Assembly (NCBI RefSeq): GCF_032229225.1
Contig: NZ_CP135076.1
Location: forward strand, 2,709,001-2,773,000
Direction of reading: 5' to 3'
Length of the DNA stretch: 64,000 nt
Origin: Stakelama saccharophila
Lineage (GTDB): Bacteria; Pseudomonadota; Alphaproteobacteria; Sphingomonadales; Sphingomonadaceae
Shown: positions 44,167 through 53,732 of the stretch, piece by piece
Layout: each line of letters begins with the position of its first letter
Position numbering within the stretch: position 1 is the first letter of the stretch
Notes under the pieces: model-generated
Databases searched by the model: none
Seen by the model: only the letters and a program-made list of their open reading frames with translations
What the model was told of the DNA's origin: nothing
Made by a program: the position numbers and the translations under genes

Positions 44167-45117
44167 ATGAGCCAGCAAAAACCGGTCATCGAACTTCTGA
44201 TCGCGGCGCCGCGCGGTTTCTGCGCCGGTGTCGACCGTGCCATCAAGATCGTCGAGGTCGCGCTCGAACGGTTCGGCGCGCCGGTCTATGTCCGGCATGA
44301 AATCGTCCACAACCGGTTCGTGGTCGACAGCCTGCGCGACAAGGGCGCCGTGTTCGTGGAGGAACTGGACCAGGTTCCCGAGGATGCGCCGGTCGTCTTT
44401 TCCGCCCACGGCGTGCCCAAGGCCGTGCCGCGCAAGGCGGAGGAACGCGGGCTGACCTATGTCGACGCCACCTGCCCGCTGGTATCCAAGGTGCATCGCC
44501 AGGCCGAGCGGCTGATCGGCAGCGGCAAGCACATCCTGTTCATCGGCCATCGCGGCCATCCGGAGGTGATCGGCACGTTCGGCCAGGTGGATGCGGGCGA
44601 TATCACGCTGATCGAAACCGTCGCCGATGCCGAAGCGCTTACCCCTGCCGATCCGCACAACCTGGCCTTCCTGACCCAGACGACCCTGTCCGTCGACGAC
44701 ACAGCGGCGGTCGTGAACGTCCTGAGGCGCCGATTTCCCGACATCGTCGCGCCGCGCGCGGACGACATCTGCTATGCGACCTCCAACCGTCAGACCGCGG
44801 TCAAGGCGATCGCATCGGCCTGCGACCTGGTGCTGGTGATCGGCGCGCCCAATTCGTCCAACTCGCTGCGCCTGGTCGAGGTCGCCGAGCGCGAGGGCAA
44901 GGATGCCAAGCTGATCCAGCGCGCGTCCGACCTCGACTTCGCCTGGCTGGAAGGGGTCGGAACGCTGGGCATCAGCGCCGGCGCATCGGCACCCGAGATT
45001 CTCGTTCGCGAGGTCGTCGACCGCGTTGCGGAGCGGTTCGACGTGATCGAGCGCGAGGTGGAAACGGCGCGCGAAAACATCGCCTTCAAGCTGCCGCGCG
45101 GCCTCGAAGCCGCCTGA
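44167..45117 (+). CDS. ispH: 4-hydroxy-3-methylbut-2-enyl diphosphate reductase
   Basis: This 316-residue iron-sulfur enzyme performs the last step of the MEP isoprenoid pathway, producing IPP and DMAPP. The three cluster-ligand cysteines are Cys19 (GFCAGVDRA), Cys103 (DATCPLVSK) and Cys202 ([11 protein letters not shown]), and TQTTLS contains the conserved Thr. The ATG at 44167 was chosen by family start ([19 protein letters not shown]) over an upstream one at 44128. It is followed 2 bases later by thrB and then rnhA, probably one operon. Confidence 0.95.
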   Translation: MSQQKPVIELLIAAPRGFCAGVDRAIKIVEVALERFGAPVYVRHEIVHNRFVVDSLRDKGAVFVEELDQVPEDAPVVFSAHGVPKAVPRKAEERGLTYVDATCPLVSKVHRQAERLIGSGKHILFIGHRGHPEVIGTFGQVDAGDITLIETVADAEALTPADPHNLAFLTQTTLSVDDTAAVVNVLRRRFPDIVAPRADDICYATSNRQTAVKAIASACDLVLVIGAPNSSNSLRLVEVAEREGKDAKLIQRASDLDFAWLEGVGTLGISAGASAPEILVREVVDRVAERFDVIEREVETARENIAFKLPRGLEAA

Positions 45118-45119
45118 CG

Positions 45120-46076
45120 ATGGCGGTCTATACCCGCGTTCCCACCGAGACGCTGCGCGACTTTCTCACCCGGTTCGATGCGGGCGAATTACGTTCGGCC
45201 AAGGGCATCGCCGAAGGCGTCGAGAACAGCAACTATCTGGTCGACACCACCACCGGCCGGTTCATCCTCACCCTGTACGAAAAACGCGTTTCCGCAGAGG
45301 ATCTGCCCTTCTTCATGGCCCTGCTCGACCATTTGGCGGCGCGCGACCAGCCGGTGCCGCCGGCGATCGCGGACCGCGCAGGCAGGGAGATCCACGAACT
45401 GGCCGGCCGGCCCGCCTGCCTCATCCGCTTCCTGCCCGGCGTTTCGGTCACGCGGCCCACGCCCGCCCAGGCCCGCTCCGCCGGCGCCGCGCTGGGCCGG
45501 ATGCATGCTGCGCTCGGCGATTTCGATCGCGTCCGGCCGAACAGCATGGGGCTGGAAAGCTGGCGCCCGCTGCTCGATCGCTGCGGCGGCGATCTCGACC
45601 GAATCGCGCCGGACCTGTTCGCCCGGATCGATACGGCCCTGGCCCAGGTTACCGCAGCCTGGCCCGCGGGCCTGCCCCGCAGCGCGATCCATGCCGACCT
45701 GTTTCCCGACAACGTCCTGATGCTGGGCGACGAGGTGACGGGATTGATCGATTTCTATTTCGCCTGCACCGACCTTCGTGCCCTGGACCTTGCCATCATG
45801 CACGGCGCCTGGGCGTTCGACGATGCGGGGCGCACGCTGGAGCGCGATGTCTCCCACGCGCTGATGGCCGGATACGCCGAAGCCTTCGGCCTGCGCGACG
45901 ACGAACGCGCGGCCCTGCCCGTTCTGGCGCGCGGCGCGTGTATCCGCTTCTTTCTGACGCGAGCCTGGGACTGGCTCAATACGCCGGCCGACGCGATGGT
46001 GACGCGCAAGGACCCGCTGGCCTATCTGCGCCGGCTGGAAATCTATGAGCGGTTGGGCGAGGAAGCGTTCGCATGA
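45120..46076 (+). CDS. thrB: Homoserine kinase (ThrB type II, aminoglycoside-phosphotransferase-like)
   Basis: This 318-residue cytoplasmic kinase has the APH/choline-kinase fold rather than the GHMP fold. The catalytic loop is [12 protein letters not shown] near residue 194, and the Mg-binding block is [19 protein letters not shown]. It should phosphorylate homoserine in threonine biosynthesis (COG2334-type ThrB is the common form in alphaproteobacteria). It starts ATG at 45120, 2 bases after ispH, and overlaps rnhA by ATGA. Confidence 0.88.
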   Translation: MAVYTRVPTETLRDFLTRFDAGELRSAKGIAEGVENSNYLVDTTTGRFILTLYEKRVSAEDLPFFMALLDHLAARDQPVPPAIADRAGREIHELAGRPACLIRFLPGVSVTRPTPAQARSAGAALGRMHAALGDFDRVRPNSMGLESWRPLLDRCGGDLDRIAPDLFARIDTALAQVTAAWPAGLPRSAIHADLFPDNVLMLGDEVTGLIDFYFACTDLRALDLAIMHGAWAFDDAGRTLERDVSHALMAGYAEAFGLRDDERAALPVLARGACIRFFLTRAWDWLNTPADAMVTRKDPLAYLRRLEIYERLGEEAFA

Positions 46077-46516
46077 AGCCGCTCACCCATGTCGAGATCG
46101 CCACCGACGGCGCGTGCAAGGGCAATCCCGGCCCCGGCGGCTGGGGCGCCGTGATCCGCGCCGCCGGGCATGAGAAGGAACTGGCGGGCGGCGAGGCGAA
46201 TACCACCAACAACCGCATGGAACTGACCGCCGCAATACAGGCGCTGAACGCGCTGACGCGCCCCTGCCGGGTAACGCTGTCAACCGACAGCAAATATGTC
46301 ATGGACGGACTGACCAAGTGGATTCACGGCTGGCGCCGCAATGGCTGGAAGACGGCGGCGAAGAAGCCGGTGAAGAATGCCGAGCTGTGGCAGGCGCTGG
46401 TCGCCGCCGCCGATCGGCACGAGGTCGAATGGGTCTGGGTCAAGGGCCATGCCGGCCACCCCGACAACGAACGCGCCGACCGCCTGGCAAGCGATGCGGC
46501 GACGGCGGCGCGGTGA
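46073..46516 (+). CDS. rnhA: Ribonuclease HI
   Basis: This 147-residue endonuclease degrades RNA in RNA-DNA hybrids. Catalytic carboxylates are Asp12 ([13 protein letters not shown]), Glu50 ([10 protein letters not shown]) and Asp72 ([12 protein letters not shown]), with the fourth acidic residue in [11 protein letters not shown]. It overlaps thrB (ATGA) and is last in ispH-thrB-rnhA. Full length and motifs are normal. Confidence 0.95.
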   Translation: MKPLTHVEIATDGACKGNPGPGGWGAVIRAAGHEKELAGGEANTTNNRMELTAAIQALNALTRPCRVTLSTDSKYVMDGLTKWIHGWRRNGWKTAAKKPVKNAELWQALVAAADRHEVEWVWVKGHAGHPDNERADRLASDAATAAR

Positions 46517-46532
46517 TGCCGTCCTCGCATCT

Positions 46533-47636
46533 TCAGAACCGCGCCGGAGCGTAGCGTTCAGGGTCCAGGGCCGGTGCCATTCGGGCGGGTTCGTTCAGAA
46601 GCAGCGCCGCGCCGAGCCGGGCCGCCGCCGGCGCCGTCTGGATACCGAAACCGCCCTGCCCGGCGAACCAGAAAAAGCCGGGCGTATCGGGCGCGAAGCC
46701 GTAAACGGGCAGCCGGTCGGGCGCGAAACTGCGCAGCCCCGCCCATTTGCGCTCCACGGCCGCGATCCGCCAGTCGACGGCGTGTTGCAGCCGGTCGATC
46801 GCCAGCGCCACGTCGAATTCCTCGGGCGCCGCATCGCAGGGGTCGGTCGGCGTCTCGTCATGCGGCGACAGCCACAGGCGGCCGCCGGGTTCCGGCTTGA
46901 AGTAGAAGCCGCCCCGAACGTCACTTACCAGCGGCAGATCGGCGGGCGCGGGCGGATCGACCCGCACCTGCACCACGGTCCGGCGATAGGGCTGAATGCC
47001 CAGCGGCCGCACATCCGCCAGCCGGGCGACCGCGTCGGCCCAGGCCCCGGCGGCGTCGACCAGCACGGCCGCACCCACCTGTCCGCCATCGGCAAGCTCC
47101 AGCGCCCAGCCGCCGGACTGCCGCGCCGCCGACACCAGCTCCGCCCGCGACCGTAGCGCCACACCCTGTCGGCGCGCCTGCTTCAGGCATGCCGCATGAA
47201 GCCGTGCGACATCGATGTCGGCGCAGCTCGGCCCCCATAATCCGTCATTCCAGGCCGGCAGAATGCCGGGAACATGGTCCCGCGGCCTGGAGCGGCGCAG
47301 GGCCACGCCCGAACCCGCGAAGCGGCGCTCGAACCCGTCGAGCAGTTCGGCGTCCTCCCCGCGCCCCATGATGAGTTCGCCGCGCGTCAGAAGGAAGGAT
47401 TCGCCGCCATATTCGGGCGGCGGGGCATTGAGGAACGGGCCGGAAGCCGTGGTGAGCGGCTGCACGCCCGGCCCGCCATAGGTTTCCGACCAGAATGCCG
47501 CCGATCGTCCGGTCGCATGATAGCCGGGCTGATCCTCTGCCTCGATCAGCAGCACCGACGCCGCATCCCCGATCGCCGCGGCCAGGCTGGCGCCCGCCAT
47601 GCCGGCGCCGACGATGACGATGTCATATCGGTTCAT
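46533..47636 (-). CDS. FAD-dependent oxidoreductase of the D-amino-acid-oxidase family
   Basis: This 367-residue protein has an N-terminal dinucleotide-binding site (DIVIVGAGMAGASLAAAIG) and a DAO-type body (VDAAGAWADAVARLADV, and QGGFGIQTAPAAARLGAALL near the C-terminus). Such proteins oxidise amine or amino acid substrates; DadA, glycine oxidase and similar families cannot be distinguished here. ATG at 47636 overlaps the alpha/beta hydrolase stop by four bases (ATGA), so the two genes are coupled. A longer frame to 47954 is spurious. Confidence 0.85.
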   Translation of the reverse strand: MNRYDIVIVGAGMAGASLAAAIGDAASVLLIEAEDQPGYHATGRSAAFWSETYGGPGVQPLTTASGPFLNAPPPEYGGESFLLTRGELIMGRGEDAELLDGFERRFAGSGVALRRSRPRDHVPGILPAWNDGLWGPSCADIDVARLHAACLKQARRQGVALRSRAELVSAARQSGGWALELADGGQVGAAVLVDAAGAWADAVARLADVRPLGIQPYRRTVVQVRVDPPAPADLPLVSDVRGGFYFKPEPGGRLWLSPHDETPTDPCDAAPEEFDVALAIDRLQHAVDWRIAAVERKWAGLRSFAPDRLPVYGFAPDTPGFFWFAGQGGFGIQTAPAAARLGAALLLNEPARMAPALDPERYAPARF

Positions 47637-48574
47637 GACGATGCCACCCGTTCCGCCAGGAATCTGTCGATCACGGCCAGGGCGCGGTCGCGCACCGGGT
47701 CGGCCTCGCGCAGGATCTCGTGCGCCGATTCGCGACCGAAGCAGACGGTGCGGTGATCGGGCAGCCGGGCCAGCATGCGCTTCGCCACAACCGGGTCGAC
47801 CAACCCGTCGGCCTCCGCCACGAGGGCCAGCACCGGCGTCCCCACGCGCGCCAGCGAATCGCTCTCCCGCAATGTCCGGGTCGAACGGAACGCCTCGTGC
47901 AGCCAGCGCCAGCTCGGCGGACCGAGCAGCAAGTCGGGATCGTGCCGCTGCCACCAGATCTCGTCCAAGTAGCGGCGATGATCGTGGGTCAGCAGTGATT
48001 CGCGCGTATCGGTCGTGGCCGGTTTCTCATTGCCCTTCCACGCCCGCCGGCCGGGATCGCCCAGCCGGGTCATCCACCGCGCCACCGCTTCACCCAGCCG
48101 GGCGCCGAGGGGGGAGCGCAGCCCCAGCATGGGCGCCACCAGCACCGCCGCCGCGGGGGTGACGGCTCCCTCGGCCAGCGCGCGCAGCACGATATGCCCG
48201 CCCATCGAGTGCCCCACGATCACATGCGGTCCCGGCGCCTGCGCTTGCCAGTCCGCCCAGAAAGCGCGCAGATCCGCGACATAGGTGGCGAAGTCGTCGA
48301 TGTCGCCGCCACGGCTGGCGCCGAATCGGCCGGACCCGCCCTGGCCGCGCCAGTCGAAGGACGTGACGTGCCAGCCGGCGCGGTGCCAATACGCGAAACT
48401 TTCCAGATATTTCTCGGCGAAATCGCCGCGTCCGCCCTGGAACAGGATAGCGCCGCACGCCGCACCCGCGGCCGGCCGGTCGAAGCGGCGCAGATCACCG
48501 CCGCCGGGGCCGCGCCAGCGGGTGATCCGCGCATCGTCGGGAATTGATCGGGCCAAAGCGGCGGAATCTGCCAT
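47633..48574 (-). CDS. Alpha/beta hydrolase, lysophospholipase/monoacylglycerol-lipase type
   Basis: This 313-residue serine hydrolase (Hydrolase_4/S33-like) shows the nucleophile elbow GHSMGGHI, a preceding oxyanion/turn segment FDWRGQGGSGRFG, the acid in EADGLVD and the His in ESAHEILREAD. No signal peptide is seen. The exact substrate, such as monoacylglycerol or a lysophospholipid, is not assignable. It is translationally coupled to the DAO-family gene downstream and is divergent from cpaA. Confidence 0.85.
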   Translation of the reverse strand: MADSAALARSIPDDARITRWRGPGGGDLRRFDRPAAGAACGAILFQGGRGDFAEKYLESFAYWHRAGWHVTSFDWRGQGGSGRFGASRGGDIDDFATYVADLRAFWADWQAQAPGPHVIVGHSMGGHIVLRALAEGAVTPAAAVLVAPMLGLRSPLGARLGEAVARWMTRLGDPGRRAWKGNEKPATTDTRESLLTHDHRRYLDEIWWQRHDPDLLLGPPSWRWLHEAFRSTRTLRESDSLARVGTPVLALVAEADGLVDPVVAKRMLARLPDHRTVCFGRESAHEILREADPVRDRALAVIDRFLAERVASS

Positions 48575-48622
48575 GGCCAGTGGTTACGTTTTAGCAAGCC
48601 ATCGCGTCTAGATGGCTGTCCC

Positions 48623-49096
48623 ATGCTGGGGGAAAATATCCTGCAGGCGCTGACACTGGCGCTGCTTGTCCTGCTCGTCGCCGCCGGGATCGAGGATGCC
48701 CGTACGCGCGAGATCGCCAATTGGAAGAATGCCGCGATCGCGCTGCTGGCGCCGGTCTGGTGGTGGGCGAACGACCTGTCGATCTGGCCCGGCATGGCGA
48801 TTCAGCTCGCAATCGGGCTGGGCGTCTTCGCCCTGTTCGCCTGCGCCTTCTTCGCCGGCCAGATGGGCGGCGGCGACGTGAAGATGCTGGGCGCGCTCGC
48901 GCTCTGGCTGCCGCTGCAGCCCCTGGCCTGGATGCTCATCTGGATGTCGCTGCTGGGCGGCGCGCTGACCATCGCGATGCTGGTCGATAAGAAAGTGCGA
49001 AAATCCGCGGCACGGGTGGAGATACCGTATGGCGTGGCGATCGCGATGGCGGCGCTGCTGCTGTTCCGCGAACCGATTTTTAACCCATTGGGCTGA
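48623..49096 (+). CDS. cpaA: Tad pilus prepilin peptidase (A24 family)
   Basis: This 157-residue membrane aspartic protease cleaves and may methylate Flp-type prepilins. Both catalytic aspartates are visible: Asp25 (IEDARTREI) and Asp85 (GGGDVKM), between about five membrane helices. It lacks the large N-terminal cysteine domain of PilD, as is normal for CpaA/TadV. It starts the cpaA-cpaB-cpaC-cpaD-cpaE-tadB-tadC cluster. Confidence 0.92.
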   Translation: MLGENILQALTLALLVLLVAAGIEDARTREIANWKNAAIALLAPVWWWANDLSIWPGMAIQLAIGLGVFALFACAFFAGQMGGGDVKMLGALALWLPLQPLAWMLIWMSLLGGALTIAMLVDKKVRKSAARVEIPYGVAIAMAALLLFREPIFNPLG

Positions 49097-49150
49097 TACT
49101 TAACGCTGGATCAACCGGCCCGAACCCCTTTCGAAAGGCTGCGAATCGTC

Positions 49151-50185
49151 ATGGACGGCAGAAAGATCATGCTTCTGGTGGGCGCGCTTGTGATGGCGGC
49201 CCTGACCGCCTTCATGGCGCGCAGCCTGATGACGGGATCGTCGGCACCCAGGGCCGACGCCAATATGCCCGCGCCCGCCACGGTGTCCGGCAAGGAAGTG
49301 CTGGTCGCGGCCCGAGCGCTGCCCGTCGGCACCATCCTCGATGCCGCCTCGCTGAAATTCCAGCCCTGGCCGGAAGAACTGGTCGAGGATGCCTATTACC
49401 TGAAGGGCAAGACCGACCTGCCGACGTTGCAGGGCACGGTCGTGCGCTTCGCCATTCCCGCCGGTCAGCCCATCACCCAGGGCGCCCTGGTGAAGCCCGG
49501 CGATCGGGGCTTCCTGGCCGCGGCGCTGTCGCCCGGTATGCGCGCCGTGACGGTGCCGGTATCGGCGCAAAGCGCAGTGGCCGGATTCGTCTTTCCCGGC
49601 GACCGTGTCGACCTGATCCTGACGCAGTCGGTGGAAGGCGGCGGGGACGGGCCGGCGCTGAAGGCGTCGGAAACCGTCCTGCGCAACCTGCGCGTGCTCG
49701 CCACCGACCAGCGCACCGACAACAAGGTGGGCGAAGACGGCAAGGTCGACGTCCAGACCTATTCGACCGTCACCGTCGAGGTGACGCCCAAGATCGCGGA
49801 AAAGATCGCCGTCGCGCAGACGATCGGCCAGCTTTCGCTATCGCTGCGTTCGCTTGCCGACAATCGCGGCGAGCTGGAGCAGGCGATCGCGTCGGGCGCC
49901 GTCGACGTGCCCGATGATCCGGACGCGGAAAAGAAGATGCTCGCCTTCGTCGATGCACAGCCGATCGACACCCGCCCGACCTATTCCACCGGAGCAGACG
50001 TTTCGCGCTTCCAGCGGGCGACGGTGCCCGGCGAGGCGACCATGGGGCCGCCGCAGATGTCGGCACCGGGCGATGGCAGCGTCGCCGCCAGCGGCGTGGG
50101 CCAGAGCAATGTCATCACCGGTCCGACGGTGCGGGTTGCCCGCGGCAACGCCGTAACGGTGGTCCCGGTCGGGGGAAAGAACTGA
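49151..50185 (+). CDS. cpaB: Tad pilus assembly protein CpaB (RcpC-like)
   Basis: This 344-residue protein has an N-terminal membrane helix (IMLLVGALVMAALTAFMARSL), an SAF/RcpC-like domain (VLVAARALPVGTILDAASLK ... FAIPAGQPITQGALV) and C-terminal CpaB repeats. CpaB supports the outer-membrane secretin and pilus in the periplasm. ATG at 49151 follows a purine-rich sequence 54 bases after cpaA. Its stop is just before cpaC. Confidence 0.9.
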   Translation: MDGRKIMLLVGALVMAALTAFMARSLMTGSSAPRADANMPAPATVSGKEVLVAARALPVGTILDAASLKFQPWPEELVEDAYYLKGKTDLPTLQGTVVRFAIPAGQPITQGALVKPGDRGFLAAALSPGMRAVTVPVSAQSAVAGFVFPGDRVDLILTQSVEGGGDGPALKASETVLRNLRVLATDQRTDNKVGEDGKVDVQTYSTVTVEVTPKIAEKIAVAQTIGQLSLSLRSLADNRGELEQAIASGAVDVPDDPDAEKKMLAFVDAQPIDTRPTYSTGADVSRFQRATVPGEATMGPPQMSAPGDGSVAASGVGQSNVITGPTVRVARGNAVTVVPVGGKN

Positions 50186-50186
50186 A

Positions 50187-51734
50187 ATGCGAATGAAGCT
50201 CAACACGCTGCGGCTGTCACTGGCGCTCGCCACCACCGCCGCCGCGATCGGTGCGGCGACACCTGCCGCCGCCCAGAATGTGCGCCCCGAACCCGATTCG
50301 GTCGTGCAGCTCGACATCGGCCGCGGCCGGCTGGTGACGCTCACCAAGCCGATGAGCGATCTGTTCGTCGCCGACGACAAGGTCGCCGACGTCCAGGTGC
50401 GCTCGCCCACCCAGCTCTACATCTTCGCCAAAGGGCCGGGCGAGACGAACGTCTATGCCACGTCCAAATCCGGCGACGTCGTTTATGCGACCACGGTGCG
50501 CGTCGGCCAGAACATCAATTCGGTCCAGTCGATGCTGCGCATGGCGATGCCCGAGGCGCACATCACCGCCACGCCGATGAACGGCATGATGCTGCTGACC
50601 GGCACGGTGGCGAATCCGGATGACGCGGCCGATGCGCAGCAGCTCGTCCAGGCCTTCGTCGGAGAGAATACGAAGGTGCTGACGCGCCTGCGCACCGCCA
50701 CGCCCCTGCAGGTGAACCTGCAGGTGCGCGTCGCCGAAGTGTCTCGGTCGCTGGTGAAGAATATCGGCAACAACCTGCTGACCCAGGATCGCACCGGCGG
50801 CTTCCTGTTCGGCATAGGTTCGGGCCGCAGCGCCGGATCGATCGACACCGATCCCGACACGGGCGGAACGACCTATAATTTCGACTTCGGCGGCAGCAAC
50901 GAGCGGACCACGCTCGGCTTTGCCGGTCACCTGCTCGGGCTCGACCTGCTCAGCGCGCTCGACCTGGGCGAACGCAACGGCCAGGTGTCGACGCTCGCCA
51001 ATCCCAATCTGACCGCGCTGTCGGGGGAAACCGCGACCTTCCTCGCAGGCGGCGAGATCCCCATCCCGATCAGTCAGGGGCTGGGCGCCGTCTCGGTCGA
51101 ATACAAGCAATATGGCGTCAGCCTGTCCTATACGCCGACGGTGCTCGCCGACGGGCGCATTTCGCTGCGCGTCCGGCCGGAAGTGTCGGAACTGGACTAT
51201 GCGAACGCCGTCGATGTGAACGGGACCAACGTTCCGGGGCTGAAGACCCGGCGGACGGAAACGACCGTGGAGCTGGGTTCCGGCCAGAGTTTCATGATCG
51301 CCGGACTGTTGTCGAACACGCACAATAACAGCTTCGAAGGCACGCCGGGCATCGGCAACCTGCCCGTGCTGGGCGCGCTGTTCCGGTCCAACGCTTTCCA
51401 GCGCAGCGAAACCGAGCTGGTCATCGTCATCACGCCCTATCTCGTGAAGCCGACCGATTCCCGGAACATCGCCCTGCCCACCGACGGATATCAGGCGCCG
51501 ACCGATCTCGGCCGCGTCCTGCTGGGCCAGGTGCGCAGCCAGTCCGATGCGCCGCGGCCGCAGCCGACCACCGAATCGCAAGGCGCGGCCAGCCCGTCGC
51601 TGGGCGCGGCCGGGTCCGTCCCGCCCGGACCGGCGCCGCAGCAGCCCGTCCCGAAAAAGCAGGCCACGACATCGCGGGCGGAGCCGACCGGGCAGCAGCC
51701 GCAAATCGCCTCACCTGGTTTCAGCATCCAGTAA
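50187..51734 (+). CDS. cpaC: Tad pilus outer-membrane secretin CpaC (RcpA)
   Basis: This 515-residue secretin has a signal peptide (AATPAAAQ), an N-terminal pilus-formation domain (VVQLDIGRGRLVTLTKPMSD), a BON-like middle domain and the conserved secretin domain with VSTLANPNLTALSGETATF and EIPIPISQG blocks. A Pro/Gln-rich C-terminal tail follows. It forms the outer-membrane channel for the Flp pilus. ATG at 50187 is used, with an alternative ATG at 50193, and it lies 1 base after cpaB. Confidence 0.93.
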   Translation: MRMKLNTLRLSLALATTAAAIGAATPAAAQNVRPEPDSVVQLDIGRGRLVTLTKPMSDLFVADDKVADVQVRSPTQLYIFAKGPGETNVYATSKSGDVVYATTVRVGQNINSVQSMLRMAMPEAHITATPMNGMMLLTGTVANPDDAADAQQLVQAFVGENTKVLTRLRTATPLQVNLQVRVAEVSRSLVKNIGNNLLTQDRTGGFLFGIGSGRSAGSIDTDPDTGGTTYNFDFGGSNERTTLGFAGHLLGLDLLSALDLGERNGQVSTLANPNLTALSGETATFLAGGEIPIPISQGLGAVSVEYKQYGVSLSYTPTVLADGRISLRVRPEVSELDYANAVDVNGTNVPGLKTRRTETTVELGSGQSFMIAGLLSNTHNNSFEGTPGIGNLPVLGALFRSNAFQRSETELVIVITPYLVKPTDSRNIALPTDGYQAPTDLGRVLLGQVRSQSDAPRPQPTTESQGAASPSLGAAGSVPPGPAPQQPVPKKQATTSRAEPTGQQPQIASPGFSIQ

Positions 51735-51759
51735 CGCGCAGCGTCAGGAGATGAATGCA

Positions 51760-52392
51760 ATGTCCCGTTCCGTGATCCTGGCCCCGCTCGCCGCGGCGCT
51801 CCTTCTGCCCGGATGCGCCGGCAGCGCCTATCGCGGGCTCGAATCGCCGCATCAGCCGGTCGTCAGCCGCGCCGAATACAGCATCGACCTCGCCACCGCC
51901 GCGGGCGGGCTCGCCACCGGAGAGCAGCAACGTCTCGCCGACTGGCTCGGCACGATGCGGCTCGGTTACGGCGACGCCGTCTATGTCGACGACGCCAACG
52001 CGCAGAACCCTGCCGTCGTCGACGATGTCGCCGACGCGGCGTCGCGCCATGGCATCCTGCTCAGCAGGAACGCACCGGTCACCAGCGGCACTGCGGCCCC
52101 CGGCACGGCCCGGGTGGTGGTCGTGCGCAGCAGGGCATCTGTGCCGGGCTGCCCGGATCTGCGCGGTGTCGATCAGCCCAATTTCGACGCGCATACCGAC
52201 ACCAACTACGGCTGCGCGGTGAATTCCAACCTCGCCGCCATGGTCGCGCAACCCCAGGATCTGGTGCGCGGCCAGCCCGGTGCCGGCACGACCGACCCGT
52301 CGACGGCAATCAAGGCCATCGACACGTTCCGCAACAAAGAACCGACCGGCAAGGGCGACCTGAAGGATGCCGGCAGCATGGAGGGCAACTGA
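51760..52392 (+). CDS. cpaD: Tad pilus assembly lipoprotein CpaD
   Basis: This 210-residue lipoprotein begins MSRSVILAPLAAALLLPGC with lipobox Cys19. The mature part (ADWLGTMRLGYGDAVYVDD ... GCPDLRGVDQPNFDAHTD ... NYGCAVNSNLAAMVAQPQD) is typical of CpaD, an outer-membrane lipoprotein that interacts with the secretin. ATG at 51760 is chosen because AGGAG lies 9 bases upstream; ATG at 51751 is too close to the Shine-Dalgarno. Its stop overlaps cpaE (TGATG). Confidence 0.9.
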   Translation: MSRSVILAPLAAALLLPGCAGSAYRGLESPHQPVVSRAEYSIDLATAAGGLATGEQQRLADWLGTMRLGYGDAVYVDDANAQNPAVVDDVADAASRHGILLSRNAPVTSGTAAPGTARVVVVRSRASVPGCPDLRGVDQPNFDAHTDTNYGCAVNSNLAAMVAQPQDLVRGQPGAGTTDPSTAIKAIDTFRNKEPTGKGDLKDAGSMEGN

Positions 52393-53678
52393 TGAACGCT
52401 CCCTGGTCAGCCGGGCGCACCGGCCAGCGCGAACCCTTCATCGCCTTCGTCTGCGATGACAACACGGCGGAAGCCCTGCGGCCGATCGCGATCGAACAGG
52501 GCTGGGCCGGCGAAAAGGTCAACAAGGGCGGCCTGCGCAATGCCGTCCAGACGCTTTCGGTGTCGGCGAGCCCCAACATCCTGTTCGTCGACCTTTCCGA
52601 ATCGGGAGATCCGCTGAACGACATCAACGCGCTTGCGGAAGTGTGCGAACCCGGAACGGTCGTTATCGCCACCGGCCAGGTGAACGATGTCCGCCTGTAC
52701 CGCGACCTGCTCGCCAGCGGCATCCAGGACTATCTGCTGAAGCCGCTCAATCCCGACATGATGCGCGAATCCTTTGTGCAGGCCCAGGCGATGCTGAACG
52801 CGCCGAAGCTGAGCGAGGATGTGCCGGACCATCCGCACTGCTCGCTCGCGGTGATCGGCACGCGCGGCGGCGTCGGCGCCTCGACCGTGGCGACGTCGCT
52901 CGCCTGGCTGTTGAGCGCCAAGGGCGGCCGCACCACCGGTCTGCTCGACCTCGACGTCCATTTCGGCACCGGGGCGCTGTCGCTCGACCTCGAACCCGGA
53001 CGCGGCCTGACCGACGCGATCGAGAATCCGGGCCGGATCGACGGGCTGTTCATCGAGCGCGCGATGGTGCGCGCTTCGGACAAGCTCGCCATCCTGTCCG
53101 CCGAGGCGCCGATCAATTCGCCGATGATGAGCGATGGCTCCGCCTTCTTCCAGTTGCAGGAGGAATTGCGCGGCGCGTTCGAGTGCACGGTGATCGACAT
53201 GCCCAGGGCCATGATCGTGCAGCATCCGCATCTGGCGAGCGACGTTCAGGTCGCCGTCGTCGTTACCGAGCTGACCCTGGCCGCGGCGCGCGACACCATT
53301 CGCATCCTCTCGTGGTTCAAGTCGAACGCGCCCCAGACCCGCGTGATACTGGTCGCCAACCGCGTGCATCCGGCGGCGCAACTGGAAATCAGTCGCAAGG
53401 ACTTCGAAGGCTCGATCGAGCACAAGGTCGATTATGTCGTTCCCTTCGACCAGAAGCTCGCCGCACAGGCCGCCAAGCTGGGCAAGCCGCTCGCCGAGGC
53501 GGGCAAGAATGCCAAGACGGTGGCGCCGCTGGCCCACCTTGCCGAGCATGTCGTGCAGGCGAGCGAGGAAAGCGGCGGCGAGACCGCGGCCGGCGGAAAG
53601 AAGGGCGGCAAGGGCGGATCCCTGCTCGACAGGCTGGGTTCGCTGCGTCCGAAAAAGGCGCAGCCGGCCAAGGCGTAA
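52392..53678 (+). CDS. cpaE: Tad pilus localisation ATPase-like protein CpaE (TadZ)
   Basis: This 428-residue protein has an N-terminal receiver-like domain (about residues 15-130) and a MinD/ParA-type domain. Its Walker A-like loop is GTRGGVGASTVATSLAW, in which the usual signature lysines of ParA are replaced (RGGVGA-ST), consistent with the atypical loop known in TadZ. CpaE helps localise the pilus machine to a cell pole. The C-terminal tail is Gly/Lys-rich. No cpaF ATPase gene follows, which is unusual. Confidence 0.9.
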   Translation: MNAPWSAGRTGQREPFIAFVCDDNTAEALRPIAIEQGWAGEKVNKGGLRNAVQTLSVSASPNILFVDLSESGDPLNDINALAEVCEPGTVVIATGQVNDVRLYRDLLASGIQDYLLKPLNPDMMRESFVQAQAMLNAPKLSEDVPDHPHCSLAVIGTRGGVGASTVATSLAWLLSAKGGRTTGLLDLDVHFGTGALSLDLEPGRGLTDAIENPGRIDGLFIERAMVRASDKLAILSAEAPINSPMMSDGSAFFQLQEELRGAFECTVIDMPRAMIVQHPHLASDVQVAVVVTELTLAAARDTIRILSWFKSNAPQTRVILVANRVHPAAQLEISRKDFEGSIEHKVDYVVPFDQKLAAQAAKLGKPLAEAGKNAKTVAPLAHLAEHVVQASEESGGETAAGGKKGGKGGSLLDRLGSLRPKKAQPAKA

Positions 53679-53732
53679 CCCGCTGGCCCGGTCCCGCGAC
53701 CGGCCCGGCACCGACACGGAGGCGACCGAATC

